Translations under genes and position numbers: made by a program
NCBI RefSeq assembly: GCF_010365305.1
Contig: NZ_CP048279.1
Coordinates: 1,612,001 to 1,676,000 of the forward strand
Direction: 5' to 3'
Source of the DNA: Staphylococcus sp. MI 10-1553
GTDB taxonomy: Bacteria > Bacillota > Bacilli > Staphylococcales > Staphylococcaceae
DNA: 64,000 bases
Shown here: in pieces, positions 9,917 to 20,219 of the stretch
Layout: each line of letters opens with the position of its first letter
Position numbering within the stretch: position 1 is the stretch's first letter
The notes under the pieces: model-generated
Told to the model about the DNA's origin: nothing
The model's database searches: none
Seen by the model: the letters and a program-made list of their open reading frames with translations, nothing else

Positions 9917-10369
9917 ATGGAAAAAAGTTTTGTAATGATTAAACCGGACGCGGTACAACGTAAATTAATTGGTGAAATTGTTCAACGCATCGAACAAAAG
10001 GGATTAAAGCTTGTAGGGGCTAAGTTAATGACAGTACCTCAATCTTTAGCTGAAACACATTATGGTGAGCATGAAGGAAAACCGTTTTACGATTCACTCA
10101 TTTCTTTCATTACATCAGCACCCGTTTTTGCGATGGTTGTGGAAGGTGAAAACGCTGTGGCAGTTGCACGACATATTATCGGCAGTACGAATCCTTCTGA
10201 AGCGACACCTGGTTCTATTCGTGGTGATTTAGGTTTAACGGTTGGGCGTAATGTCATTCACGGTTCGGACTCAGTGGAATCTGCTGAACGTGAAATTTCA
10301 CTTTGGTTTAAAGACGAAGAAATTAGTTCATACAATACACCAGATGAAACATGGTTATATGAAGCGTAA
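9917..10369 (+). CDS. ndk: Nucleoside diphosphate kinase
   Basis: A 150-residue NDP kinase that equilibrates nucleoside di- and triphosphates through a phospho-histidine. The catalytic histidine is His115 in RNVIHGSDS, and the family's IKPDAVQR and [16 protein letters not shown] segments are present. A TTG at 9908 is in frame, but the GGGGG at 9901-9905 fits the ATG at 9917, and orthologues start MEKSF or MERTF. The gene has its own promoter with a cre-like box and its own terminator, between the menaquinone and aro operons. Confidence 0.96.
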   Translation: MEKSFVMIKPDAVQRKLIGEIVQRIEQKGLKLVGAKLMTVPQSLAETHYGEHEGKPFYDSLISFITSAPVFAMVVEGENAVAVARHIIGSTNPSEATPGSIRGDLGLTVGRNVIHGSDSVESAEREISLWFKDEEISSYNTPDETWLYEA

Positions 10370-10386
10370 TATTTAAACTCATTTTA

Positions 10387-10430
10387 TGGGGCTCGGACAT
10401 TCAGTTGTCTGGGCCCCTCGATTTGTTTCT
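10387..10430 (+). terminator. Terminator of ndk
   Basis: The near-perfect stem GGGGCTCGGACA / TGTCTGGGCCCC at 10388-10417 has a 6-base loop and is followed by a T-rich tail. It is another variant of the GGCTGGGACA hairpin family. Confidence 0.85.
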
Positions 10431-10598
10431 ACACATCAATCAGTCATCATTATTTTGTGAAGTATCATTGTATCCTCGCATTGATTAAAACGGTTGTCGC
10501 TATCTAGGCACTTATATGAACGGATCATATCGAACACACTTTACTAATTAAAAGCGGTGAATAACAAAAGTATTTTCTATTAATTTATTTTCCATTTT

Positions 10599-10608
10599 AT
10601 GCTATGAT
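10599..10608 (+). promoter_or_regulatory. Extended -10 of the aro operon
   Basis: TGCTATGAT (10600-10608) is an extended -10 about 40 bases ahead of aroC. The -35 region (TTAATT near 10580) is poor, as is common with extended -10 promoters. Confidence 0.5.
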
Positions 10609-10647
10609 ATGAAACATATGAACTAAAAGGTAGGGGGAGTGCTCATC

Positions 10648-11817
10648 ATGTTGAGATTTTTAACGTCTGGAGAATCACACGGTCCACAATTAACGGTCAT
10701 TATTGAAGGACTACCAGCAAATATGACCATAGATATTGATCAAATTAACGAAGAAATGTTTAAGCGTCAAGGTGGTTACGGAAGAGGCCGTCGTATGCAA
10801 ATTGAAAAGGATACGGTAGAAATCGTTTCAGGTGTACGCCATGGTTATACATTAGGCAGTCCTGTCACGATCGTCATTAAAAATGATGATTTTACACATT
10901 GGCGTAATATTATGGACGCTGCACCTATTTCAGAAGAAGAGAAAGAAAATATGAAACGTGTCATTACGAAACCAAGACCTGGTCATGCAGATTTAGTGGG
11001 TGGCATGAAATATAACCACCGTGATTTACGTAATGTACTTGAACGCTCATCTGCACGTGAAACAGCCGCGCGTGTTGCTGTTGGTGCGCTTTGTAAGCAA
11101 TTATTGAAACAATTAGGCATTGACGTTTATAGCCGTGTCGTTGAAATCGGAGGCATTAAAGACGAGGGCGTTTATGACATTGATACCATTATTGAAAATG
11201 TTGATAAAAATGATGTCCGTGTCATTGACGACAATATTGCACAAGCGATTCGCGATAAAATTGATAGTGCCAAAAAAGAAGGTGACTCTATCGGTGGTGT
11301 CGTACAAGTCATTGTTGACCATATGCCAGTCGGAATCGGTAGTTATGTCCACTATGACAGAAAACTTGATGGCCGTATTGCACAAAGTGTCGTCGGTATT
11401 AATGCATTTAAAGGTGTAAGTTTCGGTGAAGGTTTTAAAGCGGCAGAAAAATTAGGTAGTGAAATTCAAGATCCGATTTTATACTCAGAAGAACAAGGTT
11501 ACTACCGTGCATCTAACCATCTTGGCGGTTTAGAAGGTGGTATGTCAAACGGTATGCCGATTATCGTTAATGGTGTGATGAAACCTATTCCAACGTTGTA
11601 TAAACCACTTGCGTCCGTAGACATTGACTCTAAAGAACCATTCAAAGCGACGATTGAACGCTCAGACAGTTGTGCAGTACCTGCTGCAAGTATTGTTTGT
11701 GAACATGCTGTCTCATATGAAATTGCGAGAAGTATTTTAGAGGAGTTTGGTTCTCATGACTTTTCACGTCTCGCACAACAAGTCGCTGAAAGACGCGAGC
11801 TGAACCAAACATTTTAA
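10648..11817 (+). CDS. aroC: Chorismate synthase
   Basis: A 389-residue FMN-dependent enzyme that converts EPSP to chorismate, the last shikimate-pathway step. Signatures include [10 protein letters not shown] near the N-terminus, [19 protein letters not shown], and [13 protein letters not shown] in the middle. A GTG at 10639 is in frame, but GGGGGAG at 10633-10639 is spaced for the ATG at 10648, and orthologues begin M-R/[10 protein letters not shown]. It heads the aroC-aroB-aroA operon; aroB starts 16 bases after the stop. Confidence 0.96.
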   Translation: MLRFLTSGESHGPQLTVIIEGLPANMTIDIDQINEEMFKRQGGYGRGRRMQIEKDTVEIVSGVRHGYTLGSPVTIVIKNDDFTHWRNIMDAAPISEEEKENMKRVITKPRPGHADLVGGMKYNHRDLRNVLERSSARETAARVAVGALCKQLLKQLGIDVYSRVVEIGGIKDEGVYDIDTIIENVDKNDVRVIDDNIAQAIRDKIDSAKKEGDSIGGVVQVIVDHMPVGIGSYVHYDRKLDGRIAQSVVGINAFKGVSFGEGFKAAEKLGSEIQDPILYSEEQGYYRASNHLGGLEGGMSNGMPIIVNGVMKPIPTLYKPLASVDIDSKEPFKATIERSDSCAVPAASIVCEHAVSYEIARSILEEFGSHDFSRLAQQVAERRELNQTF

Positions 11818-11833
11818 TGATAGGTGATGAACA

Positions 11834-12907
11834 ATGCAATTAACAACGACATATCCGGACCACAATTATCCAATTATTATTGAAAATGCCGCATTCGACC
11901 AATTAGATGCATTGCTGTCTAATTATCAACATGTGTTTGTGTTTATCGATCAAAACGTCTATGCAGTATGGGAAAACAAAATTTCTCGGTTCGTTAATGA
12001 TCATTCATATACCACGTTTCAAATCCCTTCAGGTGAACAAGTTAAGTATATGGCACAATATGAACATTATATTGAGGCGCTACTTGCTCATCAACCTACT
12101 CGTAATACATGTCTAATCGCGATTGGTGGCGGTGCAACAGGCGATTTCGTTGGCTTTTTAGCAGCAACATTATTACGCGGTGTTGATTTTATTCAAGTAC
12201 CTACAACTATTCTTGCCCATGATTCTAGTATTGGCGGCAAAGTTGGTATCAATACGACACACGGTAAAAATCTTGTCGGTGCTTTCCATCGTCCAAAAGC
12301 GGTCATTTATGATTTAGAATTTCTCACTTCATTACCTTATTCAGAAATATTAAGTGGCTATGGTGAAGTGTATAAACATGCATTGTTGAATGATGCACAG
12401 TCAGTAGAAACACTTGAAAATGCTTATCCTGATAGCGCACATTTAAAAGTACTGCATGCGATTGAACAGTATTTAATTAACGGGATTCAAACGAAACTGC
12501 AAATTGTATTGAATGATGAAAAAGAACGCGGCCAACGTCAATTTTTAAACTTAGGTCATACGTTTGGTCATGCAATCGAGTATCAATATCAACTTCCACA
12601 TGGTCACGCTGTCATGATGGGGATCGTATATCAATTTATCGTTTCAAATCTATTATTGGACACACATTTTGATGTTCCGCATTACTTAAACTATTTGAAT
12701 GATTTAGGTTATCCGTTAGAAGTGATTCGCCAATTTGAATTCGAACCATTATTGAAACTTATGCTAAATGACAAGAAAAATGACGCAAATGGTGTGCGTA
12801 TGGTACTGTTACAAGCTATCGGCGACCCTATCGTTAAGCACGTCGAAACACCTATATTAGAGCAAGCACTTGAAACATTTAAACAACAATATCTTGAGGT
12901 GATATAG
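11834..12907 (+). CDS. aroB: 3-dehydroquinate synthase
   Basis: A 357-residue NAD- and metal-dependent cyclase that makes 3-dehydroquinate from DAHP. Recognisable segments are IGGGATGDFVGFLAATLLRGV (nucleotide binding), PTTILAHDSSIGGKVGIN, and the metal-binding GHTFGHAIE and PHGHAVMMGI. GGTGATGAAC precedes the start, and the stop abuts aroA with no gap, so translation is likely coupled. Confidence 0.95.
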   Translation: MQLTTTYPDHNYPIIIENAAFDQLDALLSNYQHVFVFIDQNVYAVWENKISRFVNDHSYTTFQIPSGEQVKYMAQYEHYIEALLAHQPTRNTCLIAIGGGATGDFVGFLAATLLRGVDFIQVPTTILAHDSSIGGKVGINTTHGKNLVGAFHRPKAVIYDLEFLTSLPYSEILSGYGEVYKHALLNDAQSVETLENAYPDSAHLKVLHAIEQYLINGIQTKLQIVLNDEKERGQRQFLNLGHTFGHAIEYQYQLPHGHAVMMGIVYQFIVSNLLLDTHFDVPHYLNYLNDLGYPLEVIRQFEFEPLLKLMLNDKKNDANGVRMVLLQAIGDPIVKHVETPILEQALETFKQQYLEVI

Positions 12908-14197
12908 ATGGAAAAAATTATGATTAACGGTCCACTGATTGGTGAAATAACGGTACCTGGCGATAAATCTATGACACATCGGGCTATTATGCTCGCTTCT
13001 TTAGCACAAGGTCACTCTGTCATACATCAACCTTTACTTGGTGAAGATTGTTTACGTACAGCGAAAATATTTGAAAAGTTAGGCGTTAAAATGGACATTA
13101 CAGATGAAACCATTACGATTGACTCACCTGGTTACGCTCATTTTCAAATCCCGCATCAAACGTTATACACTGGAAATTCAGGAACAACAACACGTTTGAT
13201 GGCTGGCTTACTTGGCGGACTAGGCATTCAAAGCGTCCTGTCCGGAGATGCGTCCATCGGCAATAGACCTATGGACCGCGTGCTTCAACCGCTTCACCAA
13301 ATGAATATCAACATTTCAGGTGTAGATGATAATTACACGCCGCTCATCATTGGTCCTAGTGAAGTAAAGGGGATTCATTATGATATGCCGGTCGCAAGTG
13401 CACAAGTGAAGAGTGCCATTTTATTTGCAAGCTTATTTGCTCAAAATACAACAACGATTCGTGAAATGGATATGTCACGTAACCATACTGAGACGATGTT
13501 TGCACATTATGGTATTCCTGTTCAAACACAGGATTTAACAGTGACATTACCAGGTGGGGGGATTCATCACATTCAACCGCGTGACTTCGAAGTGCCTGGA
13601 GATATTTCATCAGCTGTTTTTCTCATCGTAGCGGCATTAATTACACCAGGTAGCGACATTACACTTCATAACATCGGAATTAACCCAACCCGAGATGGTA
13701 TTATCGAAATCGTCGAACGAATGGGCGGGAATATTTCACTTTCAAATCAAACAGATGGGCCTGAACCAACTGCGACGATTCGTGTACAATATACGCCTGA
13801 CTTAAAAAGCATCGAAATCGGTGGTGGTCTCATTCCAAAATGTATTGATGAGCTGCCGACAATTGCGTTACTCTGTACACAAGCGAATGGTTCAAGTATC
13901 ATAAAAGATGCTGAAGAATTAAAAGTGAAAGAAACCAACCGTATTGACACAACAGCAAACGAACTCGGTAAGTTAGGTTTAAAACTGCAACCTACTGACG
14001 ACGGACTTATCATTGAACCGTCAACAATTAGTCAAATTCAACCTGTTGACAGTCATAACGACCATCGTATCGGTATGATGTTAGCAGTCGCTTCACTCAT
14101 GACATCAGAACCGATTGAAATTGCACAATTCGAAAGTGTCAATGTGTCATTCCCAGGGTTTTTACCACTACTCAAACAATTAGAAAATGAGGGATAG
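12908..14197 (+). CDS. aroA: EPSP synthase (3-phosphoshikimate 1-carboxyvinyltransferase)
   Basis: A 429-residue enzyme that transfers the enolpyruvyl group of PEP to shikimate-3-phosphate. The substrate-binding PGDKSMTHR is near residue 20, [15 protein letters not shown] near 90, and the C-terminal half carries [10 protein letters not shown] and [20 protein letters not shown] precedes the ATG, which directly follows the aroB stop. The TPR gene downstream is reached by a small overlap or gap depending on its start. Confidence 0.96.
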   Translation: MEKIMINGPLIGEITVPGDKSMTHRAIMLASLAQGHSVIHQPLLGEDCLRTAKIFEKLGVKMDITDETITIDSPGYAHFQIPHQTLYTGNSGTTTRLMAGLLGGLGIQSVLSGDASIGNRPMDRVLQPLHQMNINISGVDDNYTPLIIGPSEVKGIHYDMPVASAQVKSAILFASLFAQNTTTIREMDMSRNHTETMFAHYGIPVQTQDLTVTLPGGGIHHIQPRDFEVPGDISSAVFLIVAALITPGSDITLHNIGINPTRDGIIEIVERMGGNISLSNQTDGPEPTATIRVQYTPDLKSIEIGGGLIPKCIDELPTIALLCTQANGSSIIKDAEELKVKETNRIDTTANELGKLGLKLQPTDDGLIIEPSTISQIQPVDSHNDHRIGMMLAVASLMTSEPIEIAQFESVNVSFPGFLPLLKQLENEG

Positions 14198-14198
14198 T

Positions 14199-15440
14199 AT
14201 GCAAGATATCTACAAATTAATTGACGATATCAACTTACAAAAATTAGATCAACTAGATTCTCGCGTTCAGGAAGCGTTGCAATCAGATAATGATGATGCA
14301 TTGTTTGTACTTGGTGAGACATTATATCAGTTTGGACTTACACCACAAGGTCTTGAAGTCTTTCGTACGCTTTACATGAAATATCCGGATGAAGATGAAA
14401 TTTTAATCTATTTTATTGATGGGCTTATTTCAGAAAACCAAACAGATGAAGCATTAGAATTTTTAAATGAAGTGCCACTCACACCTGAACGTTTAATGTT
14501 AGAAGCTGACTTATATCAACAAATTAATATGATAGATATTGCGATTGAAAAAATTGAACAAGCAATCGAATTACAACCTGCTGATCCAATTGTCCATTTC
14601 GCATTAGCCGAATTACTTTATTACGATGGCCAATATTTACGCGCATCAAGAGAGTATGACACTGTACTCGAGAGCGGGGAGTATGAAATCAATGGTGTCA
14701 ACTTATTCTCACGTTTAGCAGACAGCAGTCTTCAAAGTGGAAACTATACCGATGCGTTACGTTGGTTTGATGAAATAAATGACAATGAACTTACATCAGA
14801 AGACTATCTTAAAAAAGCGATTGCGTATGAAAAGAATGACATGACGCATGAAGCGATTAAGTTGGTGAAAACATTACTCCAAAAAGATCCAGACTTCATT
14901 CAAGGTTATTACTATTTACAGCAACTTTATGAAAACGAGAAAACATTTGCGGATGCGATTGAAATTGGTCAAGAGGGGTTACGTCTAAACCAGTTTTATA
15001 AAGAATTGATGTACAGTACTGGTGCATTGCAAATCGAACATGGGGATCAAGATAAAGGTGTGACATTATTAAAACAAGCACTTGAAGTGGATCCTGGTTA
15101 TCAAGAACCTTTACTTATGTTGGCTGACTTTTTACGTAATGAAGAAGATTATGAAGCATTAATTGAATTAGTTCAGTATGTCGATGAAGAAGACATGGAC
15201 CCTCAATTTATATGGCAACTCGCATATGCATTAGGACAAGAAGAACGTGATAAAGAGGCACAACATTTCTACGGGTTAGCATTTGAATCGATGCGTGACA
15301 ACATTGATTTCTTAAAAGATTACTACTATTATCTCATCGAAATCGGTCAAATTGAACAAACCAAATCCATTCTTCAACTACTGTTGCAAAAAGATAGTGG
15401 TAACCCTGAGTGGGATGCAGAACAAGGACGATTACTTTAA
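14199..15440 (+). CDS. Tetratricopeptide-repeat protein (YpiA-like)
   Basis: A 413-residue helical protein made largely of TPR-like repeats, for example around LEADLYQQINMIDIAIEK and ALAELLYYDGQYLRASREYD. It is a cytoplasmic protein of unknown function, conserved after aroA in staphylococci and bacilli. An in-frame ATG at 14187 lies inside aroA, but GAGGG at 14189-14193 points to the ATG at 14199, and orthologues start MQDIY. TPR proteins usually act as binding scaffolds; no partner is evident apart from the neighbouring YpiB-family gene. Confidence 0.85.
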   Translation: MQDIYKLIDDINLQKLDQLDSRVQEALQSDNDDALFVLGETLYQFGLTPQGLEVFRTLYMKYPDEDEILIYFIDGLISENQTDEALEFLNEVPLTPERLMLEADLYQQINMIDIAIEKIEQAIELQPADPIVHFALAELLYYDGQYLRASREYDTVLESGEYEINGVNLFSRLADSSLQSGNYTDALRWFDEINDNELTSEDYLKKAIAYEKNDMTHEAIKLVKTLLQKDPDFIQGYYYLQQLYENEKTFADAIEIGQEGLRLNQFYKELMYSTGALQIEHGDQDKGVTLLKQALEVDPGYQEPLLMLADFLRNEEDYEALIELVQYVDEEDMDPQFIWQLAYALGQEERDKEAQHFYGLAFESMRDNIDFLKDYYYYLIEIGQIEQTKSILQLLLQKDSGNPEWDAEQGRLL

Positions 15441-15451
15441 GGTGATAACAT

Positions 15452-16009
15452 ATGCTAGATACGCGTTTAAATTTTGAAAAACGTGACTTTATCGAGTATT
15501 TACTCTTTCACTATCAGTTTAAATCTCGTATCAGTGTATGGTTACTCAATTTCATTAAAACGAACCATGCACTGATTGAAAAAATTCATTTTGTCGACCA
15601 AATCGTAGCAGAACATCCTACTTTAGAAATGGCTGTGTCGGATGCTTCCGTCATAGCCATTCAATATCATGAGGGTGAGACTTTGTTGATGAACACCAAT
15701 GAAATATTTAACCAAGTGATTCATCATTCACAGCAACTGGATATTAAAATTCATTTTAATCATGAAGCTGATCGTGATTCACGCCTCGATCATTTATTAT
15801 TGCAACAACTGCTCGCAACTCAAAATGGCGATGCTTATTTAAATGATATGTATCATATCGAGTTATCTCATAGTACAGAGCAGCAATTAATTCACTTATT
15901 AAAATCGCATATTGACTTAAGTTTAAATTTGAAAGATATTCAATCATTTAATCACTATACAAAAATATTAAATCTCATTAAATTGAGGCACATTACTGAC
16001 GAAACTTAA
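15452..16009 (+). CDS. YpiB family (UPF0302) protein
   Basis: A 185-residue cytoplasmic protein whose N-terminus FEKRDFIEYLLFHYQFKSR, followed by VWLLNFIKTN, is the UPF0302/YpiB signature. The B. subtilis homologue lies beside ypiA and the qcr genes, and the function is not well defined. It starts 11 bases after the TPR gene, with AAGGTGATAAC ahead of the ATG, so the two are very likely one transcript. No catalytic motif is visible. Confidence 0.8.
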   Translation: MLDTRLNFEKRDFIEYLLFHYQFKSRISVWLLNFIKTNHALIEKIHFVDQIVAEHPTLEMAVSDASVIAIQYHEGETLLMNTNEIFNQVIHHSQQLDIKIHFNHEADRDSRLDHLLLQQLLATQNGDAYLNDMYHIELSHSTEQQLIHLLKSHIDLSLNLKDIQSFNHYTKILNLIKLRHITDET

Positions 16010-16037
16010 ATATTGATTGACGAAAGGTACCTAAATC

Positions 16038-16631
16038 ATGTGGACAGCTTTACAAAATATGTTGTTCTATCAACGCCCGATACTCATATTGATTATCATT
16101 AGTAATATTTTGGGGACGATTTATGGTTATATTTGGTATGCACCGCAACTTTTCAGATCAGCGTGGTATTTCGGGCCATTTATTCCAGATAGTCCAACTG
16201 CGACGTTATTTTTAGTCGTTAGCTTAATCTTACTTTTGTTTAATAAAAAGAATGCCATCATTGATACACTTGCTTTCGTCACATTATTGAAATATGGCGT
16301 TTGGGCAGTCATGATGAATTTCCTTTTATTTATAGAGGACGAGACGATTTACATTTTGGGTGTGATGTTAATTATTTCTCACGGTATTATGGCGATGCAA
16401 GCTTTATTGTTTTTACCACAATTCAAATTTACGTTATTGAGTTTAGTAGTCACTATCATTTGGGTTTTCCATAATGATGTGATAGATTACGTTTTTCATC
16501 AATATCCAGTCTACGGCGGACTCGGGCATTATGAAGCACAAATTGGTTACCTCGCATTTTGGTTATCAGTGCTGCCAATTTTGTTCGTGATTTATCGGCT
16601 CGGCATGGTTAAAAAGATTGACCAAGTTTGA
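16038..16631 (+). CDS. DUF1405 multi-pass membrane protein (YpjA-like)
   Basis: A 197-residue hydrophobic protein with about six predicted membrane helices and a short charged C-terminus. It matches the DUF1405/YpjA family in length, hydrophobic pattern and position between ypiB and a membrane protease gene. The function is unknown. CGAAAGGTACC precedes the ATG. Confidence 0.75.
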   Translation: MWTALQNMLFYQRPILILIIISNILGTIYGYIWYAPQLFRSAWYFGPFIPDSPTATLFLVVSLILLLFNKKNAIIDTLAFVTLLKYGVWAVMMNFLLFIEDETIYILGVMLIISHGIMAMQALLFLPQFKFTLLSLVVTIIWVFHNDVIDYVFHQYPVYGGLGHYEAQIGYLAFWLSVLPILFVIYRLGMVKKIDQV

Positions 16632-16669
16632 TGAAGCCAGTACAATAATATTATAAAGGAGTGAGCATA

Positions 16670-17368
16670 ATGTCGTTAATGTCTTTAATTATTTATTTTG
16701 TAATTATTATGATCCTCCCAATGTATGCACAACATCAAGTTAAATCTAACTACGAAAAATATGCTCAAGTTAGATCAACAAGTGGCAAGACGGGACGAGA
16801 AGTAGCATTAGAAATTTTACACGCAAATGGCATTTATGATGTCGAAGTGAAAGAAGGTCAAGGGTTTTTAACTGACCACTACGACCCTAAAAACAAAGTC
16901 GTAGTGTTGTCACCTTCAAACTACAACAAACCAAGTGTTGCTGGTACTGCAATTGCCGCTCACGAAGTTGGTCACGCAATTCAGCACTACGAAGGTTATT
17001 TCTTTTTACGTTTCCGTTCTGCGTTAGTACCAATTGCAAACATTGGTAGTTCAATGTCATATATTTTCATTATGGCTGGGATTATCATGACGGCTTTACA
17101 CATGGCAATCGGTTCAACTGCATTATGGATTGGTATTTTCTTAATGGCATTTGCTGTATTGTTCTCCATTGTCACGTTACCAGTCGAATTTGACGCAAGT
17201 AAACGTGCAATGAATCAAATACAACGCATGCATATCGTTAATGAAAAAGAATATAAGCATGCAGGTCGCGTATTAAGAGCAGCAGCAATGACCTATGTTG
17301 CAGCGACAGCCGTTGCAGTTGCTGAGCTCGTTCGTTTAATTTTAATCGCACGTTCAGCAGATCAATAA
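16670..17368 (+). CDS. Membrane zinc metallopeptidase (YugP-like)
   Basis: A 232-residue membrane protein of the neutral zinc metallopeptidase family. The zinc-binding HEVGH motif is at residues 98-102 within AAIAAHEVGHAIQH, flanked by an N-terminal helix (5-20) and further hydrophobic helices around 130-170 and 205-230. The GTG at 16661 is in frame, but AAAGGAG at 16655-16661 fits the ATG at 16670. Substrates are unknown. It ends at a clear terminator. Confidence 0.85.
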   Translation: MSLMSLIIYFVIIMILPMYAQHQVKSNYEKYAQVRSTSGKTGREVALEILHANGIYDVEVKEGQGFLTDHYDPKNKVVVLSPSNYNKPSVAGTAIAAHEVGHAIQHYEGYFFLRFRSALVPIANIGSSMSYIFIMAGIIMTALHMAIGSTALWIGIFLMAFAVLFSIVTLPVEFDASKRAMNQIQRMHIVNEKEYKHAGRVLRAAAMTYVAATAVAVAELVRLILIARSADQ

Positions 17369-17377
17369 TATAGCGTT

Positions 17378-17414
17378 AAAAGAGTTGGGGAATTGATACC
17401 TAGCTCTTTTTTTT
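17378..17414 (+). terminator. Terminator after the zinc metallopeptidase gene
   Basis: The stem AAAGAGTTGGG / CCTAGCTCTTT, with wobble pairs, is followed by a run of eight T. Confidence 0.88.
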
Positions 17415-17549
17415 GCTTTTGTAAAAATATGTTGATAATCCGATGCCATAAAAAATAGTGTATCACATATCAAAAAGGTGCATAGATTGCTCAACGCCAC
17501 ACATTTCATGTAAGATAAAGAAGAATGAAAACAGAAAGGATGTCATATC

Positions 17550-17873
17550 ATGAATCGATCACTCTCCGATATGCAAAAAGAAGTAGATACATACATATCA
17601 CAGTTTAAAACAGGTTATTTTTCTCCTCTTGCAAACCTTGCCCGCTTAACAGAAGAAGTTGGCGAACTGGCACGTGAAATCAACCATTATCACGGAGAGA
17701 AAAAGAAGAAAGCGAGTGAGGCAGAAAATACAATCGAAGCCGAATTAGGTGACAATCTTTTTGTCCTCCTCTGTCTTGCAAACTCGCTCGATATCGATAT
17801 GACAGAAAGCTTTAACCAAACTATGGAAAAATTCAACAAACGCGATAAAAATCGTTTTGAAAGAAAGACATAA
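17550..17873 (+). CDS. MazG-like nucleotide pyrophosphohydrolase
   Basis: A 107-residue all-helical protein with the MazG/EExxE motif: RLTEEVGELAREI and EAELGDNLFVLLCLAN supply the acidic metal ligands. It probably hydrolyses non-canonical or excess nucleoside triphosphates. It is the YpjD-type short MazG that precedes bshA in this lineage, 15 bases upstream of it. AAAGGATG precedes the ATG. Confidence 0.85.
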   Translation: MNRSLSDMQKEVDTYISQFKTGYFSPLANLARLTEEVGELAREINHYHGEKKKKASEAENTIEAELGDNLFVLLCLANSLDIDMTESFNQTMEKFNKRDKNRFERKT

Positions 17874-17888
17874 AGGAGTACGACCTAT

Positions 17889-19013
17889 ATGAAGATTGGC
17901 ATTACTTGTTATCCCTCAGTTGGTGGTTCAGGGATAATCGCAACAGAACTCGGAATTTTAATGGCTGAACGTGGGCATGAAGTTCATTTTATTACTTCAA
18001 ATATGCCATTTCGCTTAAACAAACCAGTACCTAACATTACTTTTCATCAAGTTGACGTAAATCAATATGCTGTATTCCAATATCCACCTTATGATATTTC
18101 GTTAAGTACGAAAATCGCAAACGTCATTAATGAGTATGACTTAGATGTACTGCACATGCATTATGCGATTCCACATGCGATTTGTGGGATTTTGGCAAGA
18201 CAAATGTCTGGTAAAGATATTAAAATTATGACGACTTTGCATGGTACAGATATTACAGTTCTAGGCTATGACCACTCGTTAAGAAATGCGATTAAATTCG
18301 GCATCGAACAAAGTGATATTGTAACGAGTGTCAGTGAATCTTTAAAAGCCGAAACGATTGAGATTATTGCACCTCAAAAAGAGATTGTGCCGATCTACAA
18401 TTTTGTAAGGGAATCCGAATTTCCGACGGGTTACAATACAGATTTAAAGGAAAGTTATGGCATTGCTCAAGACGAAAAGGTTTTTATCCATGTGTCGAAT
18501 TTCCGCAAAGTAAAACGAATTGATACGATTATTGATACATTTGCACGCGTTCGTGAACACGTTAAATCCAAATTGTTGCTCATTGGTGACGGTCCTGAAT
18601 TGCAAGAGATGCGAGTGAAAGTACGTGAAATGGGGCTTTCTGAAGATGTACTCTTTTTAGGTAAGCAAGATTGTATGAGTAATTTTTACCAAATGTCAGA
18701 TATTGTGTTATTAATGAGCGAAAAGGAAAGCTTCGGTCTTACATTGTTAGAAGCGATGAAAACAGGGGTCGTTCCTATTGGTACACGTGCGGGTGGAATT
18801 CAAGAAGTCATTCAACATCGTGAAACAGGCTTCTTAGTGGATATCGACGACAGCCAAACGGCAGCTGAATATGCGTTAAAATTACTGACAGATGATGCAT
18901 TGTATCAATTATTGCGTGAAAATATGTTAAAAGATATTGCAAAAAGGTTCGATTCACAAATTATCGCAGACCAGTATGAGCATTATTATAAAAAGATGAT
19001 AGGGGATTTGTAA
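17889..19013 (+). CDS. bshA: N-acetyl-alpha-D-glucosaminyl L-malate synthase
   Basis: A 374-residue GT4 glycosyltransferase that joins UDP-GlcNAc to L-malate, the first step of bacillithiol synthesis. Family segments include YPSVGGSGIIATELG near the N-terminus, HMHYAIPHA, and the C-terminal ESFGLTLLEAM and GVVPIGTRAGGIQEV sugar-nucleotide site. AAAGGAG precedes the ATG. cca begins 3 bases after the stop, so the MazG-bshA-cca-birA group is probably one transcript. ypdA and a bacilliredoxin elsewhere in the window belong to the same thiol system. Confidence 0.94.
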   Translation: MKIGITCYPSVGGSGIIATELGILMAERGHEVHFITSNMPFRLNKPVPNITFHQVDVNQYAVFQYPPYDISLSTKIANVINEYDLDVLHMHYAIPHAICGILARQMSGKDIKIMTTLHGTDITVLGYDHSLRNAIKFGIEQSDIVTSVSESLKAETIEIIAPQKEIVPIYNFVRESEFPTGYNTDLKESYGIAQDEKVFIHVSNFRKVKRIDTIIDTFARVREHVKSKLLLIGDGPELQEMRVKVREMGLSEDVLFLGKQDCMSNFYQMSDIVLLMSEKESFGLTLLEAMKTGVVPIGTRAGGIQEVIQHRETGFLVDIDDSQTAAEYALKLLTDDALYQLLRENMLKDIAKRFDSQIIADQYEHYYKKMIGDL

Positions 19014-19016
19014 TTC

Positions 19017-20219
19017 ATGAATCAATCTCAATTTGAATTAGCTAAACCTATTTTAGAACGTTTGATTCAACATGGATATGAAGCTTATTTTGTCGGTGGC
19101 TCAGTGCGAGATTTTATTATGAATCGTACTATCCATGATGTGGACATTACGACAAATGCGACACCTGATGAAATCGAGGCGCTCTTTGAACATACGATTC
19201 CAATCGGTAAAGAACATGGCACCATCAATGTCGTATGGGAACACGAAAATTATGAAGTGACGACTTTCCGCGCTGAAGCAGAATATGCGGACCATCGTCG
19301 GCCGACAGAAGTTTATTTTGTAAGAGATTTGTATCAAGATGTGGAACGTCGAGATTTTACGATGAATGCCATTGCGATGGATATCAACTATGAACGTATT
19401 GACCATTTTGAAGGTGAGCGCGATATTGAACAACGTGTTATTCGTACGGTGGGTGATGCAAAGACACGCTTTGACGAAGACGCACTAAGAGTATTGCGAG
19501 GTTTACGTTTTAAATCACAGCTCGGATTTACAATTGAAGAGGCAACATTTGAAGCAATGGTACACCAAATGGCGGATTTAGAATATTTATCCATTGAACG
19601 CATTATGAATGAACTGACGTTATTAGTTAAAGGGACCTTTGTTGCAGACACCTTTCCAATACTCGAACCATTGCAATTGTGGCGTTACATCCCTTACTTC
19701 AAAGATGTCGATGTCGCAGCGATAAAATTGAATGCACCGATTGATATTGAATCGTTTTTAGCCATTCTCAGCTATCGTACAGACCATCAAGCGTTCAAAC
19801 CTTTGAAACTCAGCAATGCACAAGTACGAACAATTCAAACGTTAATATCGGCCATTCAAAGTGCGCAAACAATAGATACTAAAGTTCGCCTCCAGCAATT
19901 TGTGTACGATTTTGGCATTGAGGTTGCACTGAAAATCAATGAACTGCGACCGATATTAGAAGATAACCAAATTGATTTACCATCACCGATTATCTTTAAC
20001 GCAGCAAGTATCCAAACTGTGTGGGAAGATTTACCAATTCAATCACGAGAAGATTTAGCAATAGATGGTAAATGGTTAATGCAAGCGTTTCAATTAAAAG
20101 GTGGACCGTGGATAAAGGACGTATTACGTCAAGTCGAATGTGCTGTGATTCAACGTCAAGTCAACAATCAAACAGAAGCTATCATTGAATGGGTGAGAAC
20201 ACATGTCAAAATATCTTGA
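19017..20219 (+). CDS. cca: CCA tRNA nucleotidyltransferase
   Basis: A 400-residue class II nucleotidyltransferase that adds or repairs the 3' CCA of tRNAs. The nucleotidyltransferase signature is GGSVRD at residues 27-32 with the catalytic aspartates in DVDITT at 41-46. The template-arm region RRDFTMNAIAMD and LRVLRGLRFKSQLGF is also present. The ribosome-binding site is weak (GGGGAT about 10 bases upstream), consistent with coupling to bshA. The 3' end overlaps birA by 17 bases. Confidence 0.95.
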   Translation: MNQSQFELAKPILERLIQHGYEAYFVGGSVRDFIMNRTIHDVDITTNATPDEIEALFEHTIPIGKEHGTINVVWEHENYEVTTFRAEAEYADHRRPTEVYFVRDLYQDVERRDFTMNAIAMDINYERIDHFEGERDIEQRVIRTVGDAKTRFDEDALRVLRGLRFKSQLGFTIEEATFEAMVHQMADLEYLSIERIMNELTLLVKGTFVADTFPILEPLQLWRYIPYFKDVDVAAIKLNAPIDIESFLAILSYRTDHQAFKPLKLSNAQVRTIQTLISAIQSAQTIDTKVRLQQFVYDFGIEVALKINELRPILEDNQIDLPSPIIFNAASIQTVWEDLPIQSREDLAIDGKWLMQAFQLKGGPWIKDVLRQVECAVIQRQVNNQTEAIIEWVRTHVKIS